Below are positions 42,704 to 52,141 of a DNA stretch of 64,000 nt, one piece after another. This DNA is from Kitasatospora sp. NBC_00458 (GTDB lineage: Bacteria > Actinomycetota > Actinomycetes > Streptomycetales > Streptomycetaceae), in NCBI RefSeq assembly GCF_036013975.1, contig NZ_CP107904.1:2418001-2482000 (forward strand), given 5' to 3'. Below the pieces are notes generated by a model, which saw only the letters and a program-made list of their open reading frames with translations, was not told the DNA's origin and ran no database searches. Each line of letters begins with the position of its first letter. Positions within the stretch are counted from its first letter, which is position 1. The translations under genes and the position numbers were made by a program.

Positions 42704-43345
42704 TCAGTCCAGGTCCAGGCTCTCGCCGTCGCCCAGCGTCCGCAGCTCCGCGCCCGTCCCCGGGCCGCCCGACCCCAGCAGCCGGGTGTGCACCGCCAGC
42801 CCCACCGGGCTGAGCAGCGCGTCGTGCACCGGCACCGCCCGCGGCGCCCCCGTCTCCCGGACGTAGTCGACCAGCTCGCCGACCTTGGTCCACGGCGCGG
42901 CGAACGGCAGCAGCAGCGTCTCCACCGGGTGCGGCGGCACGGTCAGCGCGTCCCCCGGGTGGAACAGCCGGCCGTCGAACAGGAACCCGATGTTCCCGAT
43001 CCGGGGGATCTCCGGGTGGATCACCGCGTGCCACTCCCCGTGCACGCTCACCCCGATCCCGCCGACCTCGAAGGCGTCCCCCTCCCCCACCACGGAGACC
43101 CTGGACGCCACCCCGTCCAGCTGCGCGGCCACCGCGGCGTTGGTCCAGACCCGCAGCCCCGGATCCGCCTCCAGCGCCGCACGCAGCCGGGCCTCCTCGA
43201 AGTGGTCCACGTGCTCGTGGGTGATCAGCACCGCGTCCGCCCCGGCCAGCGCGGCCGGATCGCTGAACGACCCCGGGTCGACGACGACGGTCGCCCCCTC
43301 GTGCTCCAGACGTACACAGGCATGCCCGAACTTGGTCAGTCGCAT
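42704..43345 (-). CDS. metallo-beta-lactamase-fold hydrolase (UPF0173-like)
   Basis: 213 residues. MRLTKFGHACVRLEHEGATV and VVVDPGSFSDP open the fold; the zinc motif HxHxDH is THEHVDHF (about residues 42-48). Further ligands appear in WHAVIHPEI and HPGDAL. This is the small cytosolic L-ascorbate-6-phosphate-lactonase/UlaG-like group. The substrate is unknown. It ends at a very strong terminator, so it is transcribed separately from coaE. Confidence 0.88.
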   Translation of the reverse strand: MRLTKFGHACVRLEHEGATVVVDPGSFSDPAALAGADAVLITHEHVDHFEEARLRAALEADPGLRVWTNAAVAAQLDGVASRVSVVGEGDAFEVGGIGVSVHGEWHAVIHPEIPRIGNIGFLFDGRLFHPGDALTVPPHPVETLLLPFAAPWTKVGELVDYVRETGAPRAVPVHDALLSPVGLAVHTRLLGSGGPGTGAELRTLGDGESLDLD

Positions 43346-43540
43346 GGGCAGAACAGTACGACCTGCGCGGCCTGGTCGCCGAGGGCGTCACCGCGCTGCT
43401 CACCGCCCGCCCCCCCCCCGACGAGGCGGACCGGCTCGCCGACGAGATCGCCGTCATCGGCGGGACCCCTCCCGACCACCGCCGGGGCCGGCCGTACGGG
43501 CCAGGGCCCCGGGCGACCGCCGCGACGACGACGGATCCGG

Positions 43541-45793
43541 TCATTCGGGCCGGGAGCCCCCGGGGGCGACGCCCGCCAGGTCGGCCCCGGTCCTGCCGCG
43601 CGGCGCCGGGAGGACGGCCGGCTCGATGGTCGGCAGGTCGACGTGCTCGCTCAGCCCGAACCGGTCGTGCAGGCGGCGCAGCGGGGCCGGCGCCCACCAG
43701 TTGAACTCGCCGAAGAAGCTCATCGTGGCGGGGACGAGCAGGCAGCGGACCAGGGTGGCGTCCACCGCCACGGCGACGGCCAGCGCGATGCCCATCTGCT
43801 TGACCATCAGCATGTCGCCGAGGGCGAACCCGGCGAAGACGATCACCATCAGCAGGGCCGCCGAGGTGATGATCCGACCGCTGCGCTGGACGCCGAGCTC
43901 CACCGCCCGGGTGCAGCTGTGGCCCTTGTCACGCAGTTCCTTGATCCGGGCCAGCAGGAAGACCTCGTAGTCCATCGAGAGTCCGAAGGCGAACGCGAAG
44001 ACCAGCACCGGGATGAAGGTCTCCAGGCCCCCGGTGGGGCTGAAGCCGAGCAGTCCGCTGAACCAGCCGTCCTGGAAGACCAGGGTGAGCGCGCCGAGCG
44101 AGGCGCCCAGCGAGAGCAGGTTCATCAGCAGGGCCTTGACCGGCATCACCACCGAGCCGGTCATCAGGAAGAGCAGGATCAGCGTGCCCAGCGCGACCAG
44201 GCCGAGGGCGATCGGGCCCCGGGTGAGCAGTTCGTGCTGGAAGTCGACCACCGAGGCCGCGCCGCCGGTGACGTGGGTGGTGAGCCCGCCGCGGTCGGCG
44301 CGCAGCTCCTCGACCACGTGTCTGGCCTGGTCGCCCTGGGGGTCGCCGTGCACCAGCACGTCGATGGTGGAGACCTCGTCGCTCACCGGGTTCACCGCCC
44401 GGACGCCGCTGACGCCGGGGACCTTGGCCACCACGTCGTCCGCGTAGGCCTGGGCGACCGGTGCGCCGCCCTCGACGACGACGGTGACCGGGGCGGCCGA
44501 GGCCTGCGGGAAGCGCTGGTCGACGGTCTCGGCGACCTGGCGGCCGGCGGAGGAGGCCGGCAGCACGGCGGCGCCGGAGTTGCGCATCTCGGCGTGCAGG
44601 AAGGGGGCTCCGGCGGCCATCAGCAGGGCGGTGCAGGCGAGGGCGACGGGCACCGCCCGCTTGCGGACCCGGCGGACGGTGCGGCTGAAGAAGCCCTCGT
44701 CGGGGACGGGCGCGGTGGGTGTCCTGATCCGGCCGCCGGCGAAGCCGAGCAGGGCGGGGATCAGGGTGAGGGCGGCGGCGACGGCGATCACCACCACGCT
44801 CACCCCGGCGGCGGCGACGGCGCCGAGCACCGGGCTGGTGAAGACGAAGAGGCCGGCGAGGGCGACGGCGACGGTGAGGCCGGAGAAGGCGACGGTCCGG
44901 CCGGCGGTGGCGGCGGTCCGTTCGACGGCCGCGGCGATCGACGCTCCGTGGCCGCGTTCCTCGCGGAAACGATTCACCATGAGCAGCGCGTAGTCGATGG
45001 AGAGGCCGAGGCCCAGCACGGTGGCGATCGGCAGCACGCTGGTGTCGATGTCCATGATCTTGCTGAAGCCGAACATGGCCAGCAGGGCGCCGCCCACCGA
45101 GGCGACCGCGCCGATCACCGGGAGGCTGGCGGCCGCCAGCCCGCCGAAGACCAGCACCATCACGACCAGGGTGACGGGCAGGGTGACGATCTCGCCGAAG
45201 CGGGTGTCCTTCTCGGTCTGCTTCTTGACCTCGTCCTGGAGCACGAGGTCCCCGCCGACGGTCACCGCGGCGCCGTCGGCCCGGATGTCCGCGAGGCGCT
45301 GGGTGACGGCGGTGGTCTGCGCGGCGGTGCTGGAGTCGGCCATCCGCACCGAGACCAGGCTCGCCGTGCCGTCGGCCGAGCGCAGGGCGGCGGCGCCCGG
45401 GCCGGAGCCGTAGGCGTCGACGGCCGAGGAGACGCCGGGGAGGGCCGCGATCTCGGCGGTGGCACGGGTGACGGCGTCCCGGACGGCCGGGTCGTCCACG
45501 GGTTTCCCGTCCACCACGGCGGTGACGGTGCCCCTGGCCGGGTCGGCGGCGGTGACCACCGCACCGCCCCGGTCGGCCTCCGAGGCGGCCGAGGAGGCGC
45601 CGGCCACCGAGCCCTCGAAGACCCGCCCGCCGATCAGCACGCCTATGACCAGGACCACCGCCCAGAAACCGAGCACCCAGCGCCGCTGCCGGTAGCAGAA
45701 CCGGCCGAGGGCGGCGAGGCGTCCTTCGACCTTGCGGTCGGCCGACGGCCGGGGGGCGGGGAAGGCGGGTGTCACTGCGGTGCTTCGGCGCAT
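43541..45793 (-). CDS. MMPL/RND-superfamily membrane transporter
   Basis: 750 residues with the MmpL layout: TM1 (about 37-57), an extracytoplasmic domain, TM2-6 including GLGLSIDYALLMVNRFREER (SIDY motif), a second extracytoplasmic domain and TM7-12 including FGLSMDYEVFLLARIKE. The paired Asp-Tyr in TM4 and TM10 are the proton relay of MMPL exporters of lipids or natural products. The ATG at 45793 is used. The 3' neighbour gap holds a rightward coding-like scrap (see findings). Upstream, an A/T-rich promoter region lies beyond the rpsA terminator. Confidence 0.92.
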   Translation of the reverse strand: MRRSTAVTPAFPAPRPSADRKVEGRLAALGRFCYRQRRWVLGFWAVVLVIGVLIGGRVFEGSVAGASSAASEADRGGAVVTAADPARGTVTAVVDGKPVDDPAVRDAVTRATAEIAALPGVSSAVDAYGSGPGAAALRSADGTASLVSVRMADSSTAAQTTAVTQRLADIRADGAAVTVGGDLVLQDEVKKQTEKDTRFGEIVTLPVTLVVMVLVFGGLAAASLPVIGAVASVGGALLAMFGFSKIMDIDTSVLPIATVLGLGLSIDYALLMVNRFREERGHGASIAAAVERTAATAGRTVAFSGLTVAVALAGLFVFTSPVLGAVAAAGVSVVVIAVAAALTLIPALLGFAGGRIRTPTAPVPDEGFFSRTVRRVRKRAVPVALACTALLMAAGAPFLHAEMRNSGAAVLPASSAGRQVAETVDQRFPQASAAPVTVVVEGGAPVAQAYADDVVAKVPGVSGVRAVNPVSDEVSTIDVLVHGDPQGDQARHVVEELRADRGGLTTHVTGGAASVVDFQHELLTRGPIALGLVALGTLILLFLMTGSVVMPVKALLMNLLSLGASLGALTLVFQDGWFSGLLGFSPTGGLETFIPVLVFAFAFGLSMDYEVFLLARIKELRDKGHSCTRAVELGVQRSGRIITSAALLMVIVFAGFALGDMLMVKQMGIALAVAVAVDATLVRCLLVPATMSFFGEFNWWAPAPLRRLHDRFGLSEHVDLPTIEPAVLPAPRGRTGADLAGVAPGGSRPE

Positions 45794-45909
45794 GTGCAGG
45801 GGTGCCTAGCGTGCGGGGCCGGGTGAGCGGCCCATCGGGCAACTCACCCCAAGGTAGGCCCTTGGTCCCGAATCACCCATAGCGTTCCGATGAGCCCCTA
45901 ATCACAAAA

Positions 45910-45926
45910 TTCCTTCACATAAGGAA
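45910..45926. promoter_or_regulatory. TTCCTT-cacat-AAGGAA dyad in the MMPL promoter region
   Basis: A perfect 6-bp inverted repeat in the lowest-GC stretch of the region (45860-45940), 117 bp before the MMPL start. It may bind a regulator of the transporter; no local regulator gene is present. Confidence 0.5.
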
Positions 45927-45947
45927 CAAATAAACCCAGGGGAAGAA

Positions 45948-45984
45948 CGATGGACCCCACCCGGAAACCGGGTGGGGTCCATCG
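45948..45984 (-). terminator. 17-bp perfect hairpin terminating rpsA
   Basis: The left arm (45948-45964), ending CCCCACCCGG, and the right arm (45968-45984), starting CCGGGTGGGG, pair over 17 bp with an AAA loop. It lies 44 bp past the rpsA stop on the minus strand. A/T-rich DNA is on the distal side only in the plus orientation, so there is no U tract for rpsA. Confidence 0.85.
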
Positions 45985-46027
45985 GTGACGCTATGCGCTA
46001 ACGAGCACCAGCGGCAGGGTCAGAGCT

Positions 46028-47518
46028 TCAGCTCTGGCCGCCCGCCAGCTTCTCGCGCAGGGCGGCCAGGGCCTCGTCCGAGGCCAGGGCGCCGGAGCCC
46101 TCGTCGCTGCTGGACGAGTAGGAGCCACCGGCCGCGGCGGCGACGGCGTCGCCACCCTCGGCAGCGGCCTCCGCGTCGGCCTCGCGGCTCTTGATGACCT
46201 GGGCCTGGTGCTGCTCGAAGCGGGTCTGGGCCTCGGCGTACTGCCGCTCCCACTCCTCGCGCTGCTTCTCGAAGCCGGGCAGCCAGTCGTTCGCCTCGGG
46301 GTCGAAGCCCTCCGGGTAGATGTAGTTGCCCTGGTCGTCGTACGAGGCGGCCATGCCGTACAGGGTCGGGTCGAACTCGACCTCGGCCGGGTTGGCACCC
46401 AGCGCCTCGTTGGCCTGCTTCAGCGACAGGCTGATGCGGCGACGCTCAAGGTCGATGTCGATGACCTTGACGAAGATCTCGTCGCCGACCTGGACGACCT
46501 GCTCCGGGATCTCGACGTGGCGCTCGGCCAGCTCGGAGATGTGGACCAGACCCTCGATGCCCTCGTCCACGCGGACGAACGCGCCGAACGGAACCAGCTT
46601 GGTGACCTTACCCGGAACGACCTGGCCGATCTGGTGGGTACGGGCGAACTGCTGCCACGGGTCCTCCTGGGTCGCCTTCAGCGACAGGGAGACGCGCTCG
46701 CGGTCCATGTCGACGTCGAGGACCTCGACGGTGACCTCCTGGCCGACCTCGACGACCTCGGAGGGGTGGTCGATGTGCTTCCAGGACAGCTCGGACACGT
46801 GGACCAGGCCGTCGACGCCACCCAGGTCCACGAAGGCACCGAAGTTGACGATCGAGGAGACGACGCCGGAGCGCACCTGACCCTTCTGCAGGGTGGTGAG
46901 GAAGGTCTGGCGGACCTCGCTCTGGGTCTGCTCCAGCCAGGCACGGCGGGACAGGACCACGTTGTTGCGGTTCTTGTCCAGCTCGATGATCTTGGCCTCG
47001 AGCTCCTTGCCCACGTAGGGCTGGAGGTCGCGGACGCGGCGCATCTCGACGAGCGAGGCGGGGAGGAAGCCGCGGAGGCCGATGTCGAGGATGAGACCAC
47101 CCTTGACGACCTCGATGACGGTACCGGTGACGATGCCGTCCTCTTCCTTGATCTTCTCGATCGTGCCCCAGGCACGCTCGTACTGAGCGCGCTTCTTGGA
47201 CAGGATGAGACGACCCTCCTTGTCCTCCTTCTGGAGAACCAGGGCCTCGATGTTGTCGCCGACGGCGACGACCTCGTGCGGGTCGACGTCGTGCTTGATC
47301 GACAGCTCGCGGGACGGGATGACGCCCTCGGTCTTGTAACCGATGTCGAGGAGGACCTCGTCACGGTCGACCTTCACGATGACGCCCTCGACGATGTCGC
47401 CATCGTTGAAGTACTTGATGGTCTCGTCGATCGCGGCCAGGAACGCCTCGGCGTCGCCGATGTCGTTGAGCGCGACCTGCGGGGTGGTGCTGAGGGAGGA
47501 GTCGGTGGGGCTCGTCAT
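46028..47518 (-). CDS. rpsA: 30S ribosomal protein S1
   Basis: 496 residues. S1 recruits mRNA to the 30S subunit. Four S1/OB repeats are visible, starting near residues 35 (GDIVEGVIVKVDRDEVLLDI), 120 (DGIVTGTVIEVVKGGLILDI), 205 (GQVRSGVVSSIVNFGAFVDL) and 290 (GQVVPGKVTKLVPFGAFVRV), as in actinobacterial S1, which lacks the six-repeat form of E. coli. The acidic/Ala-rich C-terminus, with SYSSSSDEGSG, is disordered. The ATG at 47518 gives MTSPTDSSLSTTPQ; the open frame to 49012 is spurious. Codon bias is strong and third-position GC is slightly lower, as for highly expressed genes. Confidence 0.98.
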   Translation of the reverse strand: MTSPTDSSLSTTPQVALNDIGDAEAFLAAIDETIKYFNDGDIVEGVIVKVDRDEVLLDIGYKTEGVIPSRELSIKHDVDPHEVVAVGDNIEALVLQKEDKEGRLILSKKRAQYERAWGTIEKIKEEDGIVTGTVIEVVKGGLILDIGLRGFLPASLVEMRRVRDLQPYVGKELEAKIIELDKNRNNVVLSRRAWLEQTQSEVRQTFLTTLQKGQVRSGVVSSIVNFGAFVDLGGVDGLVHVSELSWKHIDHPSEVVEVGQEVTVEVLDVDMDRERVSLSLKATQEDPWQQFARTHQIGQVVPGKVTKLVPFGAFVRVDEGIEGLVHISELAERHVEIPEQVVQVGDEIFVKVIDIDLERRRISLSLKQANEALGANPAEVEFDPTLYGMAASYDDQGNYIYPEGFDPEANDWLPGFEKQREEWERQYAEAQTRFEQHQAQVIKSREADAEAAAEGGDAVAAAAGGSYSSSSDEGSGALASDEALAALREKLAGGQS

Positions 47519-47932
47519 TAGGAAAAGGGCTCCGGTGCGGACATGAAAGTCGTAGGTAATGCCACGCGGAGGGCCCGTATCGCTCCCACCGAAAGCCGGA
47601 CAGCCAAGAACACGGCGCACCGGAAAACCCGAGAACGGGAGATCGGCGTCCGTCTTGCGACCGTGGGGTCTTCGACAGATGCGAGCGCGACCTGCTCCGT
47701 CTGAGGCGCGCAGGCCCGCAGCGCAACTTGTAGCATACGGGGACGGCCGGGCACGGTCAACGCCAAGGGCGGCAAGACGGTGGAGCCCGGCATGGAACAG
47801 GCCATATCCTCCGATTGCGCACCTCATGGGTGGCGGCCGCAGGGAGTCCTTCCCCGGATGCCACCGCCGGGACCCGGGCCCTTTCGGGCCGACTCGCGGC
47901 AGCGGCGCTTCCGCAGAACCACACCCTACGCG
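47519..47932. promoter_or_regulatory. rpsA promoter and ~200-nt leader (47732-47760 promoter)
   Basis: On the minus strand, TTGACC (47760-47755), a 17-bp spacer and TATGCT (47737-47732) form a near-consensus housekeeping promoter. Transcription would start near 47725 and give an rpsA leader of about 205 nt, long enough for autoregulation by S1 binding. On the plus side a methyltransferase starts at 47933; its CCTACGCG segment just upstream may be a -10. Confidence 0.75.
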
Positions 47933-48883
47933 ATGGGCCTTGTCACCGTGACCGCCACCCCCCGCCACTCCGGCCCCGACCAGCCCGGCGACGCCGACGG
48001 CCCCGAGGACGACCTCGGCACCGCCCCCGGGAACGATCTTGCCGACGGTTCCGCCGGGCCCGACGGTCCCGACGACGACGATGGCGACGGCGACGACGCG
48101 GTGCGCCGCTCCGCCGGCACCGGCGAGAGCAGCCGGGCCAGCCGGCACTGGTGGGACCGCAACGCCGACGAGTACCAGGACGAGCACGGCGAGTTCCTCG
48201 GCGACGACCGCTTCACCTGGTGCCCCGAGGGCCTGGACGAGGCGGACGCCCGCCTGCTCGGCGACGTCGCCGGCCGCACCGTCCTGGAGCTCGGCGCGGG
48301 CGCCGCCCAGTGCTCGCGCTGGCTGGCCGGCCGCGGCGCCCGCCCCGTCGCCCTCGACATCTCGTACCGCCAGCTCCAGCACTCGCTGCGGATCGACCTC
48401 TCCCGCGGCGCCGCGCCCGTCCCCGTCGTCCAGGCCGACGCCGCCGTGCTGCCGTTCGCCGACGGCTCCTTCGACCTCGCCTGCTCCGCCTACGGCGCCG
48501 TCCCGTTCAGCGCCGACACCGCCGCACTGATGCGCGAGGTCCACCGGGTGCTCCGGCCCGGCGGCCGCTGGGTGTTCTCGGTGACCCACCCCATCCGCTG
48601 GGCCTTCCCCGACGAGCCCGGCGTCGAGGGCCTCACCGCCGTCTCCCCGTACTTCGACCGCACGCCGTACGTCGAGGAGGACGAGCAGGGCCGCGCCACC
48701 TACGTCGAACACCACCGCACGATCGGCGACCGGGTCCGCGAACTGGTCGCCGCCGGCTTCCGGCTCGTCGACCTGGTCGAGCCGGAGTGGCCGGACGGGC
48801 ACGAGCAGGAGTGGGGCGGCTGGTCCCCGCTGCGCGGGCGGCTCATCCCCGGGACCGCGATCTTCGTCGCCGAGCGGGGCTGA
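47933..48883 (+). CDS. class I SAM-dependent methyltransferase
   Basis: 316 residues. A ~55-residue acidic Asp/Gly-rich head (DGPDDDDGDGDDAVRR) precedes the Methyltransf_11 core: HWWDRNADEYQDEHGEFLGD, VLELGAGAAQCSRWLAGRGA (motif I), VALDIS, SFDLACSAYGAVPFSADTAA and VLRPGGRWVFSVTHPIRW. The start is ATG 47933; a GTG at 47948 is possible. The stop is 5 bp before hrpB's start, so they form an operon. The position beside rpsA is conserved in streptomycetes as far as I recall; the acceptor is unknown. Confidence 0.87.
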   Translation: MGLVTVTATPRHSGPDQPGDADGPEDDLGTAPGNDLADGSAGPDGPDDDDGDGDDAVRRSAGTGESSRASRHWWDRNADEYQDEHGEFLGDDRFTWCPEGLDEADARLLGDVAGRTVLELGAGAAQCSRWLAGRGARPVALDISYRQLQHSLRIDLSRGAAPVPVVQADAAVLPFADGSFDLACSAYGAVPFSADTAALMREVHRVLRPGGRWVFSVTHPIRWAFPDEPGVEGLTAVSPYFDRTPYVEEDEQGRATYVEHHRTIGDRVRELVAAGFRLVDLVEPEWPDGHEQEWGGWSPLRGRLIPGTAIFVAERG

Positions 48884-48887
48884 CGCC

Positions 48888-51407
48888 TTGACCCCGCCGA
48901 ACCCGGCCTGGCGCGACCTGCCCGTCCGCACCGCGCTGCCCGCGCTGCACGAGGCGCTGGACGGGCCCGGCACCGCCGTCCTCGCCGCGCCGCCCGGCAC
49001 CGGCAAGACCACCCTGGTGCCGCTCGCCCTGGCCGGGCTGCTCGCCGACGGCCGGCCCGTCCGGCGGGTCCTGGTCGCCGAACCGCGCCGGCTGGCCGTC
49101 CGCGCCGCCGCCCGCCGGATGGCCTGGCTGCTCGACTCCCCCGTCGGCGAGCAGGTCGGCTACACCGTGCGCGGCGACCGCCGGGTCGGCCCCCGGACGG
49201 TGGTCGAGGTGGTCACCACCGGCGTCCTGCTCCAGCGGCTCCAGCGCGACCAGGAACTGCCCGGCGTCGACGTCGTCGTCCTCGACGAGTGCCACGAGCG
49301 CCACCTCGACGCCGACACCGCGCTCGCCTTCCTGCTCGACGTCCGCGCCGCCCTCCGCCCCGACCTGCGGATCGTCTGCGCCTCCGCGACCTCCGACACC
49401 GAGGCCTGGGCCCGCCTCCTCGACGACGCGCCCGTCGTCGAGGCGCACGGCGTCTCGCACCCGGTCGAGGTGGTGTGGGCGCCACCGCCGCGCGCCGTCC
49501 GCCCCGCCCACGGCACCCGGGTCGACTTCGCCCTGCTCGACCACGTCGCCGCCACCGTCCGCCGGGCGCTCGCCGAACGGGACGGCGACGTGCTCTGCTT
49601 CCTGCCCGGCACCGGCGAGATCGCCCGGGTCGCCGGGCAGTTGGGCGGGGTCCCGGCCGAGGTGCTGCAGTTGCACGGGCGCGCGCCGCAGGCCGTCCAG
49701 GACGCGGCGCTCACCCCGTCCTCCTCGCGGCGGGTGGTCCTCGCCACCGCCGTCGCCGAATCCTCCCTCACCGTGCCCGGCGTGCGGGTCGTGGTGGACG
49801 CCGGACTCGCCCGCGAACCGCGCACCGACCACGCCCGCGGCCTCGCCGCCCTGGTCACCGTCCGCGCCTCGCTGGCCGCCGCCCGCCAGCGCGCCGGCCG
49901 GGCGGGCCGCGAGGCCCCCGGCACCGTCTACCGCTGCTGGCACGAGGCCGAGGACGCCCGCGCCGCCCGCTTCCCGACCCCTGAGATCGCGCTCGCCGAC
50001 CTCACCCCGTTCGCCCTCCAGGTGGCCTGCTGGGGCGACCCGGACGCCACCGGGCTCGCCCTGCCCGACGCCCCGCCCGCCGGGGCGATGGCCGCCGCCC
50101 GGCAGACGCTGCAGGCCCTCGGGGCGGTCTCCTCGGACGGCCGGGCGACCGAACGCGGGGTGCGGCTCGCCCGCACCGGGCTGCACCCGCGACTGGGACG
50201 GGCGCTGGTCGACGGCGCGCCGCTGATCGGAGGCGAGCGCGCCGCCGAGGTGGTCGCCCTGCTCTCCGAGGAGCCACCGCGCGCCCTCGGCGACGACCTC
50301 GCCGCGGTCTGGCGGACCGTCCGCTCCTCCCGCGACCCCTACGCGGGGCGCTGGCGCGAGGAGGTCCGCCGACTGCGGCGCGGTGGCGGCTCCGAACCCG
50401 CCACCGCCTTGCCCGACACCACCGCCGTCGGCCTCGTCGTCGCCCTCGCCTTCCCCGAACGCATCGCCCGGGCCCGGGTCGAGCGGCCCGCCCCGGGGGA
50501 GCGCAGCCCGTACCTGATGGCCTCGGGAACGGCGGCCGAACTCGCCCCGGGCACGGCGCTGGGCGCACTGCCGTGGCTCGCCGTCGCGGCGGCCGACCGC
50601 CCGGCGGGGGCGCACTCGGCGCGGGTGCTGCACGCTGCGGCACTCGACGAGGACACCGCCCGGCGGGCCGGCGCGCCACTGCTCACCAAGCGCGCCGAAG
50701 TCCACTGGGACACCCGGCGGGGCGAGGTCGTCTCCCGGCAGGTGGAATCCCTCGGTGCCATCGAACTCGCCGAGAAGCCGCTCGGCCGCCCCGACCCGTC
50801 CCTCGTCCGCGCCGCCATCCTCGAAGGCCTCACCCGCGAAGGCGTCGGCGCCCTCCTGACCTTCCCGTCCAACCTGCGCGAACGCCTCGCCTTCCTCCAT
50901 GCCGCCATCGGCGACCCCTGGCCCGATGTCAGCGACGACGCGCTGCTCGAACGCGCCGAGGAGTGGCTGGAACCCGAGCTGTCCCGCGCCCGCCGCCGCA
51001 CCGACCTCGCCCGGATCGACACCACGTCCGCCCTGCAGCGCCTGCTCCCCTGGTCAAGCGGACAGGCCGGCCGCCTCGACGAGCTGGCCCCCGAACGCGT
51101 CGCCGTGCCGTCCGGCTCGAAGATACGGGTCGACTACAGCACCGAACGCCCGGTACTGGCCGTCAAGTTGCAGGAACTCTTCGGCTGGAGGGCCGCCCCG
51201 GCACTGGCCGGCGGACGAGTACCGCTCACCGTGCAACTGCTCTCCCCCGCCGGTCGGCCCGCCGCCATCACCGGCGACCTGGAGGGCTTCTGGAAGAACG
51301 GCTACCACGCCGTGAGAGCGGATCTCAGGGGCCGCTACCCCCGCCACCCCTGGCCCGAGGACCCGACCACGGCCGAGCCGACGAAGCGCACCAACGCCAG
51401 GAAGTGA
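48888..51407 (+). CDS. hrpB: ATP-dependent RNA helicase HrpB (DEAH/RHA family)
   Basis: 839 residues. Motif I is APPGTGKTTLVPLAL; motif II is VVVLDECHERHLDADTALAF (DECH); motif III is CASATSDT; motif V/VI is ARQRAGRAGREAPGTVYRCW with the arginine fingers. The HA2-like and HrpB C-terminal domains follow, ending WPEDPTTAEPTKRT. The start is a TTG at 48888 just after the methyltransferase stop; no better start exists before motif I. The RNA substrate of HrpB is not established. Confidence 0.93.
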   Translation: MTPPNPAWRDLPVRTALPALHEALDGPGTAVLAAPPGTGKTTLVPLALAGLLADGRPVRRVLVAEPRRLAVRAAARRMAWLLDSPVGEQVGYTVRGDRRVGPRTVVEVVTTGVLLQRLQRDQELPGVDVVVLDECHERHLDADTALAFLLDVRAALRPDLRIVCASATSDTEAWARLLDDAPVVEAHGVSHPVEVVWAPPPRAVRPAHGTRVDFALLDHVAATVRRALAERDGDVLCFLPGTGEIARVAGQLGGVPAEVLQLHGRAPQAVQDAALTPSSSRRVVLATAVAESSLTVPGVRVVVDAGLAREPRTDHARGLAALVTVRASLAAARQRAGRAGREAPGTVYRCWHEAEDARAARFPTPEIALADLTPFALQVACWGDPDATGLALPDAPPAGAMAAARQTLQALGAVSSDGRATERGVRLARTGLHPRLGRALVDGAPLIGGERAAEVVALLSEEPPRALGDDLAAVWRTVRSSRDPYAGRWREEVRRLRRGGGSEPATALPDTTAVGLVVALAFPERIARARVERPAPGERSPYLMASGTAAELAPGTALGALPWLAVAAADRPAGAHSARVLHAAALDEDTARRAGAPLLTKRAEVHWDTRRGEVVSRQVESLGAIELAEKPLGRPDPSLVRAAILEGLTREGVGALLTFPSNLRERLAFLHAAIGDPWPDVSDDALLERAEEWLEPELSRARRRTDLARIDTTSALQRLLPWSSGQAGRLDELAPERVAVPSGSKIRVDYSTERPVLAVKLQELFGWRAAPALAGGRVPLTVQLLSPAGRPAAITGDLEGFWKNGYHAVRADLRGRYPRHPWPEDPTTAEPTKRTNARK

Positions 51408-51432
51408 CAGGAAGTCGATCGGCGGACGGCGG

Positions 51433-51900
51433 CTAGCGCACCACGGGGATCGCCCCCGAGCGCCAGTCGGCCAGCCTTCGGCGGATGTTCGACACCATCG
51501 GCAGCCCGTCCGTCTCGGCCGGGGTGAACCACGCCACCTCGTGGGACTCGTCGGACGCCCGCAACTCCCCGCCGAGCGGGCGCCCGAGGAGGCAGATCGA
51601 GAACTCCTGCCGGACCTCGCCGTCGTCGTAGGCGAAGACGTGGCGGGGGTCGGTGTAGGTGCCGACGATCCCGGTGATCTCGACATCGATGCCGGTCTCC
51701 TCGCGCGTCTCGCGGACAGCGCACCCGGCGAGCGACTCACCGAGGTCCATCCTGCCACCGGGCAGGGCCCACATCCCGTTGTCGGTACGCCGCTGTAGGA
51801 GAACCCGGCCCGCGTCGTCGACCACGACGACGGAAGCGGCCGGGACGAGGGAGTTGGCCTCGGGGGCGTTCGGGTCGTCCTCGTAGTCACGCCTGGGCAT
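51433..51900 (-). CDS. NUDIX hydrolase
   Basis: 155 residues. The Nudix box GX5EX7REUXEEXGU is complete: GRMDLGESLAGCAVRETREE followed by TGI. The surrounding LPGGRMD and VNxR-type TGIVGTYTDPRHVFAY suit an ADP-ribose or nucleotide-sugar pyrophosphatase. The ATG at 51900 is 28 bp from the DUF397 stop in the same direction. It converges with hrpB across a 25-bp gap. Confidence 0.93.
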   Translation of the reverse strand: MPRRDYEDDPNAPEANSLVPAASVVVVDDAGRVLLQRRTDNGMWALPGGRMDLGESLAGCAVRETREETGIDVEITGIVGTYTDPRHVFAYDDGEVRQEFSICLLGRPLGGELRASDESHEVAWFTPAETDGLPMVSNIRRRLADWRSGAIPVVR

Positions 51901-51928
51901 GATGCACCGCCTCCGTCACCGGGATCGG

Positions 51929-52141
51929 TCAGACCTCACCGAACTCGCCGGAGCGAACGGCCTGCACGAACGACTGCCACGCCTCCGCCGGGAGGACGAG
52001 TGCGGGGCCGTGAGGGTCCTTGGAGTCGCGCACCGCTCCGGGGCGCGAGTCATCGACCTCGATACATCCGCCCTGCCCGTTGCTGTAGGAGCTCTTTCGC
52101 CACGCGGCGCGGGCCGGTTGGTCACTGTGAATGCCGTTCAT
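51929..52141 (-). CDS. DUF397 small protein
   Basis: 70 residues: AAWRKSSYSNGQGGCIEVDD, VRDSKDPHGPALVLPAEAWQ and SFVQAVRSGEF are the DUF397 pattern. It normally follows an Scr1-type HTH gene. Here the overlapping upstream gene survives only as a 3' remnant (52122-52275), so this protein has probably lost its partner. The ATG at 52141 lies within the end of the remnant, the usual overlap. Confidence 0.92.
   Translation of the reverse strand: MNGIHSDQPARAAWRKSSYSNGQGGCIEVDDSRPGAVRDSKDPHGPALVLPAEAWQSFVQAVRSGEFGEV

Noticed and set aside
42014..45826. A 1270-codon plus-strand open frame
   Set aside because: It runs antisense to coaE, the MBL gene and the MMPL transporter, whose minus-strand frames carry full motifs. 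Long shadow frames are normal in DNA this GC-rich.
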